NCBI GenBank assembly: GCA_002059205.1
Contig: MVCQ01000188.1
Span: 1 to 5,796, forward strand
Origin: Candidatus Latescibacteria bacterium 4484_107
GTDB lineage: Bacteria; Latescibacterota; 4484-107
Direction: 5' to 3'
Length of the DNA stretch: 5,796 nt
Under the pieces are notes generated by a model. That model was given only the letters and a program-made list of their open reading frames with translations. It was not told where the DNA came from and ran no database searches. This document shows, in pieces, positions 1-5,235 of the stretch (its first letter is position 1; every line of letters starts with the position of its first letter). The translations under genes were made by a program, and so were the position numbers.

Positions 1-2
1 CT

Positions 3-755
3 CAAGGCCAACAGAAAGGCGGTAAAAAGAAAGGGAAAGGCGGGCAGCTTAATCCCGACGGGACATGTCCTACCTGCGGCTCCAAGCCCTCGCCGCATGG
101 CGTGGTCGTTGACGATCACGGCGTCTGGAAAGAGGGAACCACTCCAGAGGAAGCACGACGAGTCGTGGCTTCTATGGTGGATCAGGCGAACAAGATGGCT
201 GGGACCGTACCGGGTCATTTAGCAGAAGCCATCAAACGCTTGGAAGAAGTAAAATTCAATCCGGCCAGTGCGCTTCGCGAATACCTGGGCAAGAAGGCCG
301 GGGGTCGAAGGCTCTGCAACAGCAGGCCCAATCGCCGCACTACGATCTTCGGCGTGTCGGGTCATACCAGCCGAGCACTCTGTGACGTGACCATCATCGT
401 AGATGTAAGCGGGAGCATCGGCAAACAGGAATTGGCGGAGTTCTTCGGCATCATCGAGCGATTTGCTTCCCGTTTTCGGAAGATGACGCTCGTGCAATTC
501 GACGTCGGCATCACCTCGGTTAAGAAATATCGTCGAGGTGACTGGCATCGGATCAAGGCTGAGGGGCGTGGCGGTACCGATCTGTGCCTCGCTATGAAGC
601 AAGCAGAAGAACGAGGCTTGGTCAGTGACGTCAATCTTGTGCTGACTGACGGCTATCTCACGTGGCCCGACCCAAAGCCTTATCCCATTCTCTGGGCTTT
701 GTGCAGTACCACCAATGTCCAGCCGAAATGGGGTAAGGTAATCAACTGGAAGTAA
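3..755 (+). CDS. VWA-like (DUF2201-type) protein, 5'-truncated by window edge
   Basis: The frame is open to the left edge, so the true start lies outside; 250 residues are visible. The first visible part is Lys/Gly/Gln-rich and then carries a CPTCG (CxxC) motif at about residues 22-26, encoded upstream of the GTG at 102, so 102 is not a convincing start. The C-terminal half is a von Willebrand A-like fold with an intact metal-ion-dependent adhesion site: DVSGS (nt 402-416), the threonine of GGTD (nt 570-581), and the aspartate of LTDG (nt 645-656). The ending PKWGKVINW resembles the C-terminus of VWA-like proteins that carry a putative metallopeptidase domain at the N-terminus (DUF2201 architecture). 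Such proteins are often encoded beside MoxR-type AAA+ ATPases, which would lie upstream here, outside view. Role is inferred as a metal-dependent protein-interaction partner of a AAA+ ATPase. Family assignment is fairly sure; cellular role is unknown. Confidence 0.85.
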   Translation, partial: QGQQKGGKKKGKGGQLNPDGTCPTCGSKPSPHGVVVDDHGVWKEGTTPEEARRVVASMVDQANKMAGTVPGHLAEAIKRLEEVKFNPASALREYLGKKAGGRRLCNSRPNRRTTIFGVSGHTSRALCDVTIIVDVSGSIGKQELAEFFGIIERFASRFRKMTLVQFDVGITSVKKYRRGDWHRIKAEGRGGTDLCLAMKQAEERGLVSDVNLVLTDGYLTWPDPKPYPILWALCSTTNVQPKWGKVINWK

Positions 756-804
756 CCCAAAAGCGCTTCTGAAATCGGCTGCTTAATGCCGATACCGGCT
801 CCTG

Positions 805-826
805 TGGGCGGGGCGGTCCCAGCCCA
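805..826 (+). other. Short GC-rich stem-loop between the VWA-like gene and the zinc-ribbon gene
   Basis: TGGGC (805-809) can pair with GCCCA (822-826), and inside it GGG pairs with CCC across one G-A mismatch, around a CGGT loop. It lies about 50 nt after the VWA-like stop codon and just before the purine-rich Shine-Dalgarno tract of the next gene. Only TGTTT follows, not a clear T-tract, so an intrinsic terminator is possible but weak. It could equally be a leader structure for the next gene. Confidence 0.3.
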
Positions 827-863
827 TGTTTAAGAGGAGGAGAGAGGAAAAAGGAGAGAGAAC

Positions 864-1202
864 ATGGCGAAGAGCAAGAAGTTGACCGAGGAGCAGTTGA
901 AGGCGCGATACCCCCACATGGTGGAGGGGACCCTGACCTACGACGAAATCCACCAGAAGCAACGCTGCAAAGCGACCTGTGCGAACTGCGGGGATCAGTT
1001 CTCCGTGTTCACGTCCGACCTGTTTCAGCTGACGATGTGCAAAACCTGCCGGGCGGAGGCCCGCAAGGCCCGCCGCCGGAAGGGCAAGGGCAAATTGACG
1101 ATCAACACCAACGACCTGAACGAAGAACATCGGGCCGCCTTGATCGCGGCCGGTGTCAAGCTGCCGGAACCGGCGGAACCGGTCGAAGAAGAAGTGGCCT
1201 GA
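864..1202 (+). CDS. Small zinc-ribbon protein, unknown function
   Basis: The product has 112 residues. The ATG follows a long purine tract with repeated GGAGAGAG, a strong ribosome binding site. Residues 35-62 form a probable zinc ribbon with the pairs C39-x2-C42 and C59-x2-C62, and an extra Cys at 35. A basic stretch (RAEARKARRRKGKGK, residues 63-77) follows directly and could contact nucleic acid. The C-terminal tail is Pro/Glu-rich and acidic (residues 100-111). I recognise no named family. Zinc binding is a good inference from cysteine spacing; nucleic-acid binding is a guess from the basic stretch. It stands 108 nt after the VWA-like gene and begins the run of small genes. Confidence 0.8.
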   Translation: MAKSKKLTEEQLKARYPHMVEGTLTYDEIHQKQRCKATCANCGDQFSVFTSDLFQLTMCKTCRAEARKARRRKGKGKLTINTNDLNEEHRAALIAAGVKLPEPAEPVEEEVA

Positions 1203-1226
1203 ACCGTTGTCATCTCCTCCACCTTG

Positions 1227-1260
1227 TCGGTTTGGGTGGCTTGGGTGCTGCCCAAACCGA
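1227..1260 (+). promoter_or_regulatory. Perfect 10-bp stem-loop in the gap after the zinc-ribbon gene
   Basis: TCGGTTTGGG (1227-1236) and CCCAAACCGA (1251-1260) are exact inverse complements, with a 14-nt G-rich loop (1237-1250). The hairpin occupies the middle of the only sizeable gap between the zinc-ribbon gene and the following tightly packed genes. No T-run follows (TAAGAAGGGC), so it is not a typical intrinsic terminator. It could be a 3' stability hairpin, an attenuator or a protein-binding site. Confidence 0.5.
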
Positions 1261-1290
1261 TAAGAAGGGCTTTATGAGGGGAGGTCAATG

Positions 1291-1518
1291 ATGGGACGGA
1301 TGAAGGAAGAGATCGCAGAGCGAGAAGCAGAAGAGGCCCGCAAGGAACGTCAATATCTGGCTGCCGAGACGTTCTGCGAGTTGCAAATCATGGGAGAGGG
1401 TAAACCGGTTGACGACAGCTGGTTGGAGGAATTCGACCAATGGTGCCGGGAGACGTTTGGCGACTCTCCCTCCGAAGAAGAGATGCAGAACATGGCTCAG
1501 CGTCTCGGAGGTAATTGA
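1291..1518 (+). CDS. Small charged hypothetical protein (75 aa)
   Basis: Two adjacent in-frame ATGs occur at 1288 and 1291. The site GGGGAGGT (1278-1285) ends 3 nt before the first and 6 nt before the second, so 1291 is the better-spaced start and 1288 is the alternative (76 aa). The N-terminal 25 residues are an Arg/Glu-rich helix (KEEIAEREAEEARKER). The middle carries VDDSWLEEFDQW, and the C-terminus EEEMQNMAQRL is again helical. No signal peptide, membrane segment or known domain is visible. Function unknown. The stop lies 1 nt before the next ATG, and that gene's Shine-Dalgarno is embedded in this gene's last codons, so the two are probably translationally coupled. Confidence 0.7.
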   Translation: MGRMKEEIAEREAEEARKERQYLAAETFCELQIMGEGKPVDDSWLEEFDQWCRETFGDSPSEEEMQNMAQRLGGN

Positions 1519-1519
1519 C

Positions 1520-1690
1520 ATGATCGATCAGCAATTGGCAGACCTCAATCAAGTCGAACAGCGACTTCGAATCCGCATGTCGAAAGTTGCCGCCGACGGC
1601 GACCTCCATTACCTCCATTTGCTGGAACAGGAGTTGGCTCTTCTGGAGGAAGAAAAGCAGGAGCTGACGGCCTTGGCAATCCTGGAATAG
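1520..1690 (+). CDS. 56-residue helical, probably coiled-coil protein
   Basis: The ATG at 1520 is chosen because CGGAGGT (1506-1512) lies 7 nt upstream and the previous gene stops at 1518. The same frame is open further upstream, from 1409, but that extension runs through the preceding gene in another frame and has a Trp/Arg-rich composition unlike the rest. The product is almost entirely helical with heptad-like leucines (QLADLNQVEQRL, then LHLLEQELALLEEEKQEL). A short break AADGD near residues 24-28 suggests a helical hairpin or dimerising coiled coil. No catalytic motif. Function unknown; possibly a partner of one of the adjacent small proteins. Confidence 0.65.
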   Translation: MIDQQLADLNQVEQRLRIRMSKVAADGDLHYLHLLEQELALLEEEKQELTALAILE

Positions 1691-1699
1691 GAGGGGACG

Positions 1700-2155
1700 A
1701 TGCGCGTCGCTCAAATGTCGGTCGATTGGAAGGAAGATTTCGATCTCGATGAGGTCAATCGCCTTGCCAAGCGGATCTTTCGTGCACAGCCTTACCACTT
1801 GTATTGCTATGATCAAAATCATGTCGATTCGAAGGTCATTTATCTCAGTGATCGCCATCTTTCTCAAGAGGAATTGGATCGACTCTGGAATGCCGGTGAT
1901 TTGGGGGCCGGGGATCGAGACTTCTGGGAAGGGTCTTTTGACGACATAATCCAACAATTGAAACAAAACCTTATTCCCGATACCACGGAGGAGAAAGGAG
2001 AAGAGAGCATGGAGCTGACGCAAGCACAGACCGAAAGCCTGAAAAAGGTCATTACTTACCTCGATGAGTCTGAAAAGAAAGCCTATGAGGAAGCAGGCCG
2101 ACCCAAGGATCACATTTACGCCGAAGTCCTCAAGCTGAAAGATGCCGCCAAGTAG
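1700..2155 (+). CDS. Hypothetical protein (151 aa) with possible internal start
   Basis: The start ATG follows AGGAGGGGACG, 9 nt after the previous stop. The protein looks two-part. Residues 1-95 mix helix and strand with aromatic motifs (AQPYHLYCYDQNH, DRDFWEGSFDDIIQQL). A Glu/Lys-rich linker (TTEEKGEES) leads to residues 104-151, a helical segment starting MELTQAQTESL and ending EVLKLKDAAK. The linker codons themselves form GGAGGAGAAAGGAGAAGAG, followed at 2009 by an in-frame ATG. A 48-residue C-terminal product could therefore be made separately. No known domain recognised; no membrane segment or signal peptide. Confidence 0.75.
   Translation: MRVAQMSVDWKEDFDLDEVNRLAKRIFRAQPYHLYCYDQNHVDSKVIYLSDRHLSQEELDRLWNAGDLGAGDRDFWEGSFDDIIQQLKQNLIPDTTEEKGEESMELTQAQTESLKKVITYLDESEKKAYEEAGRPKDHIYAEVLKLKDAAK
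2009..2155 (+). other. Candidate internal in-frame translation product (48 aa)
   Basis: This ATG is codon 104 of the 151-residue gene. It is preceded by AGGAGAAGAG with about 8 nt from GGAG to the ATG, as good a ribosome binding site as those of the annotated genes here. The peptide would be MELTQAQTESLKKVITY and onward, a Lys/Glu-rich helical domain. Such internal starts yield a short isoform in some phage and plasmid genes. Alternatively the site is an accident of Glu/Lys codons. Confidence 0.3.
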
Positions 2156-2210
2156 TTCAAACCGGTGCCGGAAAAAGAGAAGAATTCGACATCGGAGAGG
2201 AGATCAAACC

Positions 2211-2405
2211 GTGCATCAAGCTGATCCTGCAGACCACATCAACGGGGCTGGGATTCTGGACGAATCGGTTGAGGAATGGAAGCGTCAGTTTGCGGATTGG
2301 GAAGCGTCCTTGGAAAATTCCATTGAGGAGGAGGAAGAAGATGCCAAAGGCAAAGGTGACGATCGTCGTGAAACGCGGGATGATGGAAATCATCGCCGAA
2401 AATGA
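2211..2405 (+). CDS. Small acidic hypothetical protein (64 aa), overlapping the next gene
   Basis: The start is a GTG preceded by GGAGAGGAG with 8-nt spacing. A longer version from the ATG at 2142 overlaps the previous gene, has no clear ribosome binding site and adds a Lys/Arg-rich sequence of doubtful coding quality. The reading contains ESVEEWKRQFADWEASLEN, a plausible amphipathic helix, then an acidic run SIEEEEED. The last 21 residues, rich in Asp, Arg and Lys, lie in the 65-nt overlap with the next gene and may be only the shadow of it. The Glu codons double as the next gene's Shine-Dalgarno. Function unknown. A lost stop or frameshift near 2340 is an alternative explanation for the long overlap. 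Confidence 0.5.
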   Translation: MHQADPADHINGAGILDESVEEWKRQFADWEASLENSIEEEEEDAKGKGDDRRETRDDGNHRRK

Positions 2406-2631
2406 AGAGGTCGAAGTTACTGTCCTGGACTTCGACGACGTTTACAACATGGACGACACGCAGGCCAAAGAGACAATCGACGATCTCGATGAAGGGCGAC
2501 TCCCTCGCCAAGTCTACACTCCCAACCCGGAGAAAACCCAAGAAGCTCTAGATGACTGGCGTGCTGCTCTGCACGGGGTGCTGAAAGATTACGTGCACGG
2601 GGTGCTGAAAGATTACGCCGAAGCCCGATAA
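2341..2631 (+). CDS. Small beta-rich/acidic hypothetical protein (96 aa)
   Basis: ATG 2341 follows GAGGAGGAGGAAGAAG, an excellent ribosome binding site; the ORF is open upstream to 2269, but that part overlaps the previous gene and has no such site. Residues 4-30 (KVTIVVKRGMMEIIAENE, then VEVTVLDFD) form three alternating-hydrophobic strands ending in an acidic turn. In general shape this resembles small proteins common in phage and plasmid gene clusters (from memory, no family name). The middle is acidic (DDVYNMDD, TIDDLDEG). The C-terminus contains a perfect tandem repeat HGVLKDY-V/A encoded by two identical 24-bp units, so the native length was probably about 88 residues. Cytosolic; function unknown. 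Confidence 0.7.
   Translation: MPKAKVTIVVKRGMMEIIAENEEVEVTVLDFDDVYNMDDTQAKETIDDLDEGRLPRQVYTPNPEKTQEALDDWRAALHGVLKDYVHGVLKDYAEAR
2570..2617 (+). repeat. Perfect 24-bp tandem duplication within a coding region
   Basis: Positions 2570-2593 and 2594-2617 are identical, each beginning TGCACGGGGTGCTG and ending GATTACG. The duplication is in frame and adds eight residues (VHGVLKDY) near the C-terminus of the 96-residue protein. Identity at every third position implies a recent event or an assembly or slippage effect. Confidence 0.9.
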
Positions 2632-2641
2632 GGAGGAGATG

Positions 2642-3244
2642 ATGAGGGCAGAAGAACTGGACCAAGCTTACCAAGCCTTACTCAAACGCATCCACGATCG
2701 TTTCCGCAATCTCAACTTGGCCGGCATTAAAATCAAATTCCGCAATGAATTACGTCAGCCAATCATCACCGTTTTAAATAAACATTATCGCTATCTCACA
2801 TTTGAGAATGATAAAGATAAACCAGTCTTCTCTTTGTACAACAAGAAGTTTGATGATCTTGATGGCGTCATCTCCTATCTTAAGGATTTGGATCGTCGCT
2901 CTCTTCACCCAAAGCTCCTCACCAAGGAAGATATTAAACGCTACAAAGCCGATTATGAAGAGGGTCAAGCGATCGTCCAAAAGATCGGTAAGTTGTTTAC
3001 ACCAACTCTGCGCTGGGGAAAACCCAACGAATCAGATCGTTATTATCAGTTACCGCATACTCCGTTCGTCCTTATTCTTGAACCCCCGCCCGACTTTGAG
3101 TCTCTTATTGGCAAATCCAGAAAGGAAAGCAAACGTGTTCTTCAACGCCTGATCATTTGGGATCGACCTGCCAAGATCAAAACGCGTATCCTTCCCGGCT
3201 CAATCCGAACCAGGCTCAAGGCCCTGCTGAAGAGGGTGCATTAA
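2642..3244 (+). CDS. Hypothetical protein (200 aa), paralogue of the next gene over its C-terminal half
   Basis: In-frame ATGs occur at 2639 and 2642. The site AGGAGGAG (2631-2638) touches the first, so 2642 is the better-spaced start. Residues 1-90 are unique to this gene: a basic helix (QALLKRIHDRFRNLN), then strands (HYRYLTFEN, KPVFSLYNKKF). From residue 93 (LTKEDIKRYKADYEEG) to the end (ILPGSIRTRLKALLKRVH) it is recognisably homologous to the following gene, while the middle is diverged (PHTPFVLILEPPPDF against VAFTLDPVNHDSW). The protein is basic overall with no visible cysteine, signal or membrane motif. A nucleic-acid-binding role is possible but unproven. Base composition is more AT-rich here than in the genes upstream of 2600. 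Confidence 0.75.
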   Translation: MRAEELDQAYQALLKRIHDRFRNLNLAGIKIKFRNELRQPIITVLNKHYRYLTFENDKDKPVFSLYNKKFDDLDGVISYLKDLDRRSLHPKLLTKEDIKRYKADYEEGQAIVQKIGKLFTPTLRWGKPNESDRYYQLPHTPFVLILEPPPDFESLIGKSRKESKRVLQRLIIWDRPAKIKTRILPGSIRTRLKALLKRVH

Positions 3245-3245
3245 T

Positions 3246-3629
3246 ATGAGTACAGCCAATTCTCCCGTCCTTACTAAGGAAGACATTGAGCATTACAAGG
3301 ATGATTATGAGGCAGGCTTGGTAATCCTGCAGAAAATTACCAAACGAGTTAAATGTTCCGAGATAGAACCTCAGAAAAATGAGGGGCTTTCATGGTTAAG
3401 CCGACATGAGTGGTGCTTCTGGATACCGTATACTGACGTCGCATTTACACTCGATCCAGTGAATCATGATTCCTGGCTCGGCATAAGAAAAGATAGGGCA
3501 ATTCGCGCTTTGCGATGTCTGCATATTTACGTGCGACACCCTACGGACCGGTTCTGGTGTGATGAGGAGACTATCCTTCCTGGTTCAATTAAAACCAGGC
3601 TAAAAGCTCTATTGAAGAGGGAGCATTAA
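3246..3629 (+). CDS. Hypothetical protein (127 aa), tandem paralogue of the preceding gene
   Basis: The ATG lies 1 nt after the previous stop, with the Shine-Dalgarno-like AGAGGG inside the end of the previous gene, implying coupled translation. The shared domain starts almost at the N-terminus (LTKEDIEHYKDDYEAG, from residue 9) and ends with ILPGSIKTRLKALLKREH, nearly identical to the previous protein's end. The middle contains WLSRHEWCFWIPYTDVAFTLDP, a Trp-rich segment about 10 residues longer than the paralogue's. The N-terminal 90 residues of the paralogue are absent. The likely origin is tandem duplication with loss of the first half. Function unknown. Confidence 0.75.
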   Translation: MSTANSPVLTKEDIEHYKDDYEAGLVILQKITKRVKCSEIEPQKNEGLSWLSRHEWCFWIPYTDVAFTLDPVNHDSWLGIRKDRAIRALRCLHIYVRHPTDRFWCDEETILPGSIKTRLKALLKREH

Positions 3630-3630
3630 T

Positions 3631-4083
3631 ATGATGCATCTTTCCAAGGACGATCTTCGCCTCGTCATTAAGGTTCTCCGGCGGCGGTGGCGTCGCTATG
3701 GGTCGGCCAAGACAGACGCCACCGTCTTATATCGTTTTATGAGAGATTTAGAGCATTCTTACCTACCGGCTCATCTCTTCCGAGCATTCGGCTCAAGCCT
3801 GGAGCAGGAGGAATGGTCTCCCTCAATTGCGGCCTTTTTATTGCGGATCTATATCCCCGACATCTGGGGGTTACGTGACGTTAAGTTCCCACCTGCATTC
3901 ATTCCCGACTCCATCCTGGAGCAGATCTGGCTTTCGTCTAAATCAACCGACGAATCAAGGATTTTAGATTTAGACCCAGCTTTGATCGTTTACGTCCCAC
4001 CTGCTTATCGAGAGGCAGCCCTTACCAATACGTGGGCTCGGACCAAGTATTTGGCCAAGCGCTATTTGTCGGCTCTTGGGTAA
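3631..4083 (+). CDS. Hypothetical protein (150 aa), last gene of the plus-strand cluster
   Basis: The ATG at 3631 lies 1 nt after the previous stop; AGGGAG (3618-3623) gives 7-nt spacing, better than the second ATG at 3634. The N-terminus is strongly basic and helical (LRLVIKVLRRRWRRYGSAK, residues 9-27). The rest is a compact alpha-rich protein with several aromatic and proline motifs (AAFLLRIYIPDIWGL, KFPPAFIPDS, ALIVYVPPAYREAAL) and a basic C-terminus (ARTKYLAKRYLSALG). No domain recognised. The opening LSKDDL is reminiscent of LTKEDI in the two preceding proteins, but I see no further similarity. The TAA is followed within 10 nt by the GC-rich repeat block, which may end transcription. 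Confidence 0.7.
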   Translation: MMHLSKDDLRLVIKVLRRRWRRYGSAKTDATVLYRFMRDLEHSYLPAHLFRAFGSSLEQEEWSPSIAAFLLRIYIPDIWGLRDVKFPPAFIPDSILEQIWLSSKSTDESRILDLDPALIVYVPPAYREAALTNTWARTKYLAKRYLSALG

Positions 4084-4090
4084 CCTCACT

Positions 4091-4224
4091 CGTCAACTCG
4101 CCGATACCCGGTCCGCTACCACCATACCGGCGGTATCCGTCCGCCACGACGGGCGGTACGGGACACGCCACGACAGGCGGCACGGCACGCGGACACGCCA
4201 CGGCGTACGCGATCCGCCGTGTCC
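4091..4224. repeat. GC-rich dispersed repeat, copy A, filling a convergent intergenic gap
   Basis: Positions 4091-4156 are nearly identical to 5116-5180, with one inserted T. The shared part includes the inverted repeat CCGCCACGACGGGCGG (CCGCC / GGCGG, six-base loop). The rest of the block holds related modules: GGACACGCCACG occurs at both 4161 and 4191, and GGACAC (4191-4196) pairs with GTGTCC (4219-4224). The block starts 8 nt after the TAA of the plus-strand gene and ends exactly before the TAG of the minus-strand HTH gene. Palindromic, GC-rich, intergenic and repeated, it behaves like a REP-type or MITE-like element. Between convergent genes it may also act as a bidirectional transcription stop (inference). 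Confidence 0.75.
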
Positions 4225-4413
4225 CTACTCTTTCAAACTGTAAACCCTGGTAAAACGGAGACTGCCATAGAATCTCGTCTTCTCTTCTATCGGCAGCGTT
4301 TTCAGCCACTTCCGGATCGTCGTTCCCGACAATCCAGTTAATCTTCGCAGTTCCCTCGTCGTCAACCCTCCCCGCTTCTTCAACTCCTCTTCAATCTTCT
4401 CCCGATTCGTCAT
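4225..4413 (-). CDS. Small helix-turn-helix protein (62 aa)
   Basis: The minus-strand start at 4413 is preceded, in its own direction, by GGGAGGG about 10 nt upstream. Residues 16-40 (LTTRELRRLTGLSGTTIRKW) read as a helix-turn-helix: helix, turn at GLSG, recognition helix TTIRKWLKTL. The tail (RFYGSLRFTRVYSL) looks like two strands of a short wing. Length and layout fit a minimal winged-HTH DNA-binding protein, probably a regulator. It is transcribed away from the coiled-coil gene at 4535, and the shared 121-bp gap is the obvious place for its operator. The target is not determined. The gene stops directly against the GC-rich repeat. Confidence 0.7.
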   Translation of the reverse strand: MTNREKIEEELKKRGGLTTRELRRLTGLSGTTIRKWLKTLPIEEKTRFYGSLRFTRVYSLKE

Positions 4414-4534
4414 AGGTCCAGCACCCTCCCAGTTTTGATCTTTTTAGGGGTCTTCTTTTTGGCCTTCTTGACGTTCCAACTTCTTAATTTTTCCACCTCC
4501 AGACAAGTCAAAAATACGGCGGAGGAAGAATAAC
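4414..4534. promoter_or_regulatory. Divergent intergenic region between the HTH gene and the coiled-coil gene
   Basis: This 121-bp AT- and pyrimidine-rich gap separates two genes read outward, so it must contain both promoters unless they are read from afar. A TTGACG (4468-4473) matches a -35 element, but no good -10 lies 16-18 bp downstream, so I do not assign a promoter. Ribosome binding sites sit at both ends: CCCTCC near 4424-4430 (minus strand) and GGAGGAAG from 4521 (plus strand). Confidence 0.4.
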
Positions 4535-4891
4535 ATGGGCAACCACGTCAAGATCATTGAAGCCGACATATCGGGAGACCTGGCTACCCTGGTTTACAAG
4601 AATGCCGATCAGATCAATGCTTTAACTAAGGACGTGAGCACCTTGTTGGAGCGTACCAAACAGATCGACACGCAGATCCAAAAGAACGCTGAACAAATCC
4701 AAAAGAATGCCGATCAGATCGGTGCTTTAACTAAGGACGTGAGCACCCTGGTTGAGCGTACCAAGCAGATCCCAATTCTAACCGAGCAAGTCGGTAAATT
4801 GAATCTCGCTTGGGGAAAAGCGCAAGGTTTGGTCGCTACCGTCGGTATCGCCGTTTTAATCTTAATGGAAGTAATTCGCACACTCTCGTAA
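4535..4891 (+). CDS. Coiled-coil protein with C-terminal membrane anchor
   Basis: 118 residues; GGAGGAAGAATAAC places the start at 4535. Residues 12-90 are a long heptad-patterned helix containing two copies of a 22-residue unit (residues 23-44 and 58-79; core ALTKDVSTLxERTKQI). A shorter repeat QIQKNAxQI lies between them. Residues 95-115 (KAQGLVATVGIAVLILMEVI) form one transmembrane segment, leaving two or three residues after it. A helix ending in a C-terminal TM segment resembles phage XhlA-type and other small membrane-anchored coiled-coil proteins, so a lysis-associated or membrane-tethering role is possible. Repeat length suggests an oligomer. The family assignment is tentative. Confidence 0.75.
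   Translation: MGNHVKIIEADISGDLATLVYKNADQINALTKDVSTLLERTKQIDTQIQKNAEQIQKNADQIGALTKDVSTLVERTKQIPILTEQVGKLNLAWGKAQGLVATVGIAVLILMEVIRTLS
4601..4771 (+). repeat. Internal 66-bp direct duplication in the coiled-coil gene
   Basis: Positions 4601-4666 and 4706-4771 match at about 60 of 66 bases, offset by 105 bp (35 codons, a whole number of heptads). The offset preserves the coiled-coil register. The high nucleotide identity, including most third positions, indicates a fairly recent duplication. Confidence 0.9.
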
Positions 4892-4964
4892 TTCGATCCA
4901 AATTCCCTAAACCTCCTCTCAATCGCACAATTCTTAATGTTTAAAGTCTGTTTCTGATTGCCTC

Positions 4965-5005
4965 TTCAGGCAAACATATTCATGTATGCTTACATGAATA
5001 CGAAT
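4965..5005 (+). repeat. Hairpin-bearing repeat, copy 1
   Basis: It shares TTCAGGCAAACA, a perfect palindrome and the trailing CGAAT with copy 2. The palindrome is TATTCATGTA (4977-4986), loop TGCT, TACATGAATA (4991-5000): ten pairs. Just left, TTGCCT-CTTC-AGGCAA (about 4959-4974) forms a second, six-pair hairpin overlapping the repeat start. Two adjacent hairpins suggest a structured nucleic-acid site rather than coding sequence. Confidence 0.8.
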
Positions 5006-5115
5006 TTCATCTGATCCCTCCCAGGTCGGCCTGGAGAAACGAGAAACTCCTATCCCACACATGGAACATGCTCCCCCGCCAGAGAACACTTCAGAGATCT
5101 GTAATTGAAGATTGC

Positions 5116-5235
5116 CGTCAACTCGCCGATACCCGGTCCGCTACCACCATACCGGCGGATCCGTCCGCCACGACGGGCGGCCACGACGCTACCGCCGCAC
5201 CGCCACGACGGGCGGTGATCGCCGCCACCGGGCGG
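5116..5235. repeat. GC-rich dispersed repeat, copy B, abutting the 45-aa minus-strand gene
   Basis: Positions 5116-5180 match copy A (4091-4156) except for one missing T. The module CCGCCACGACGGGCGG occurs twice here, at 5165-5180 and 5200-5215, followed by the related GCCGCCACCGGGCGG. As with copy A, the block ends directly before the stop codon of a minus-strand gene (TAA at 5236-5238). It is much richer in GC than the DNA on either side. Confidence 0.8.

Larger units (their letters stand above)
4892..5235. other. Long gene-poor interval holding a hairpin repeat and a GC-rich repeat
   Basis: No well-supported gene lies in these 344 bp. The contents are AT-rich DNA after the coiled-coil stop, hairpin repeat copy 1 (4965-5005), an unassigned segment (5006-5115), and GC-rich repeat copy B (5116-5235). 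A minus-strand reading from an ATG at 5062 to a TAA at 4934 (42 residues, beginning MCGIGVSRFS) has a GGGGGAG about 8 nt upstream. It passes straight through the hairpin repeat, competes with other open frames, and I do not annotate it as a gene. Confidence 0.5.

Noticed and set aside
219..602. Minus-strand frame inside the VWA-like gene
   Set aside because: It is antisense to a recognised domain with intact metal-site motifs and has no own ribosome binding site.
1388..2113. 241-residue minus-strand frame
   Set aside because: It lies antisense to several well-started plus-strand genes; its Leu/Ile/Phe-rich composition reflects the antisense of Glu/Lys/Asp codons.
4022..4309. Frames on both strands crossing GC-rich repeat copy A
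   Set aside because: They are mostly translated repeat and overlap two better-supported convergent genes.
4468..4496. Possible promoter upstream of the coiled-coil gene
   Set aside because: TTGACG fits a -35 element but no acceptable -10 element lies at normal spacing.
4934..5089. Minus-strand frame of 42-51 residues with a CxxC motif near its start
   Set aside because: It passes through the hairpin repeat, other frames are equally open, and its 3' part is explained by the repeat; kept only as a note in the gene-poor interval.
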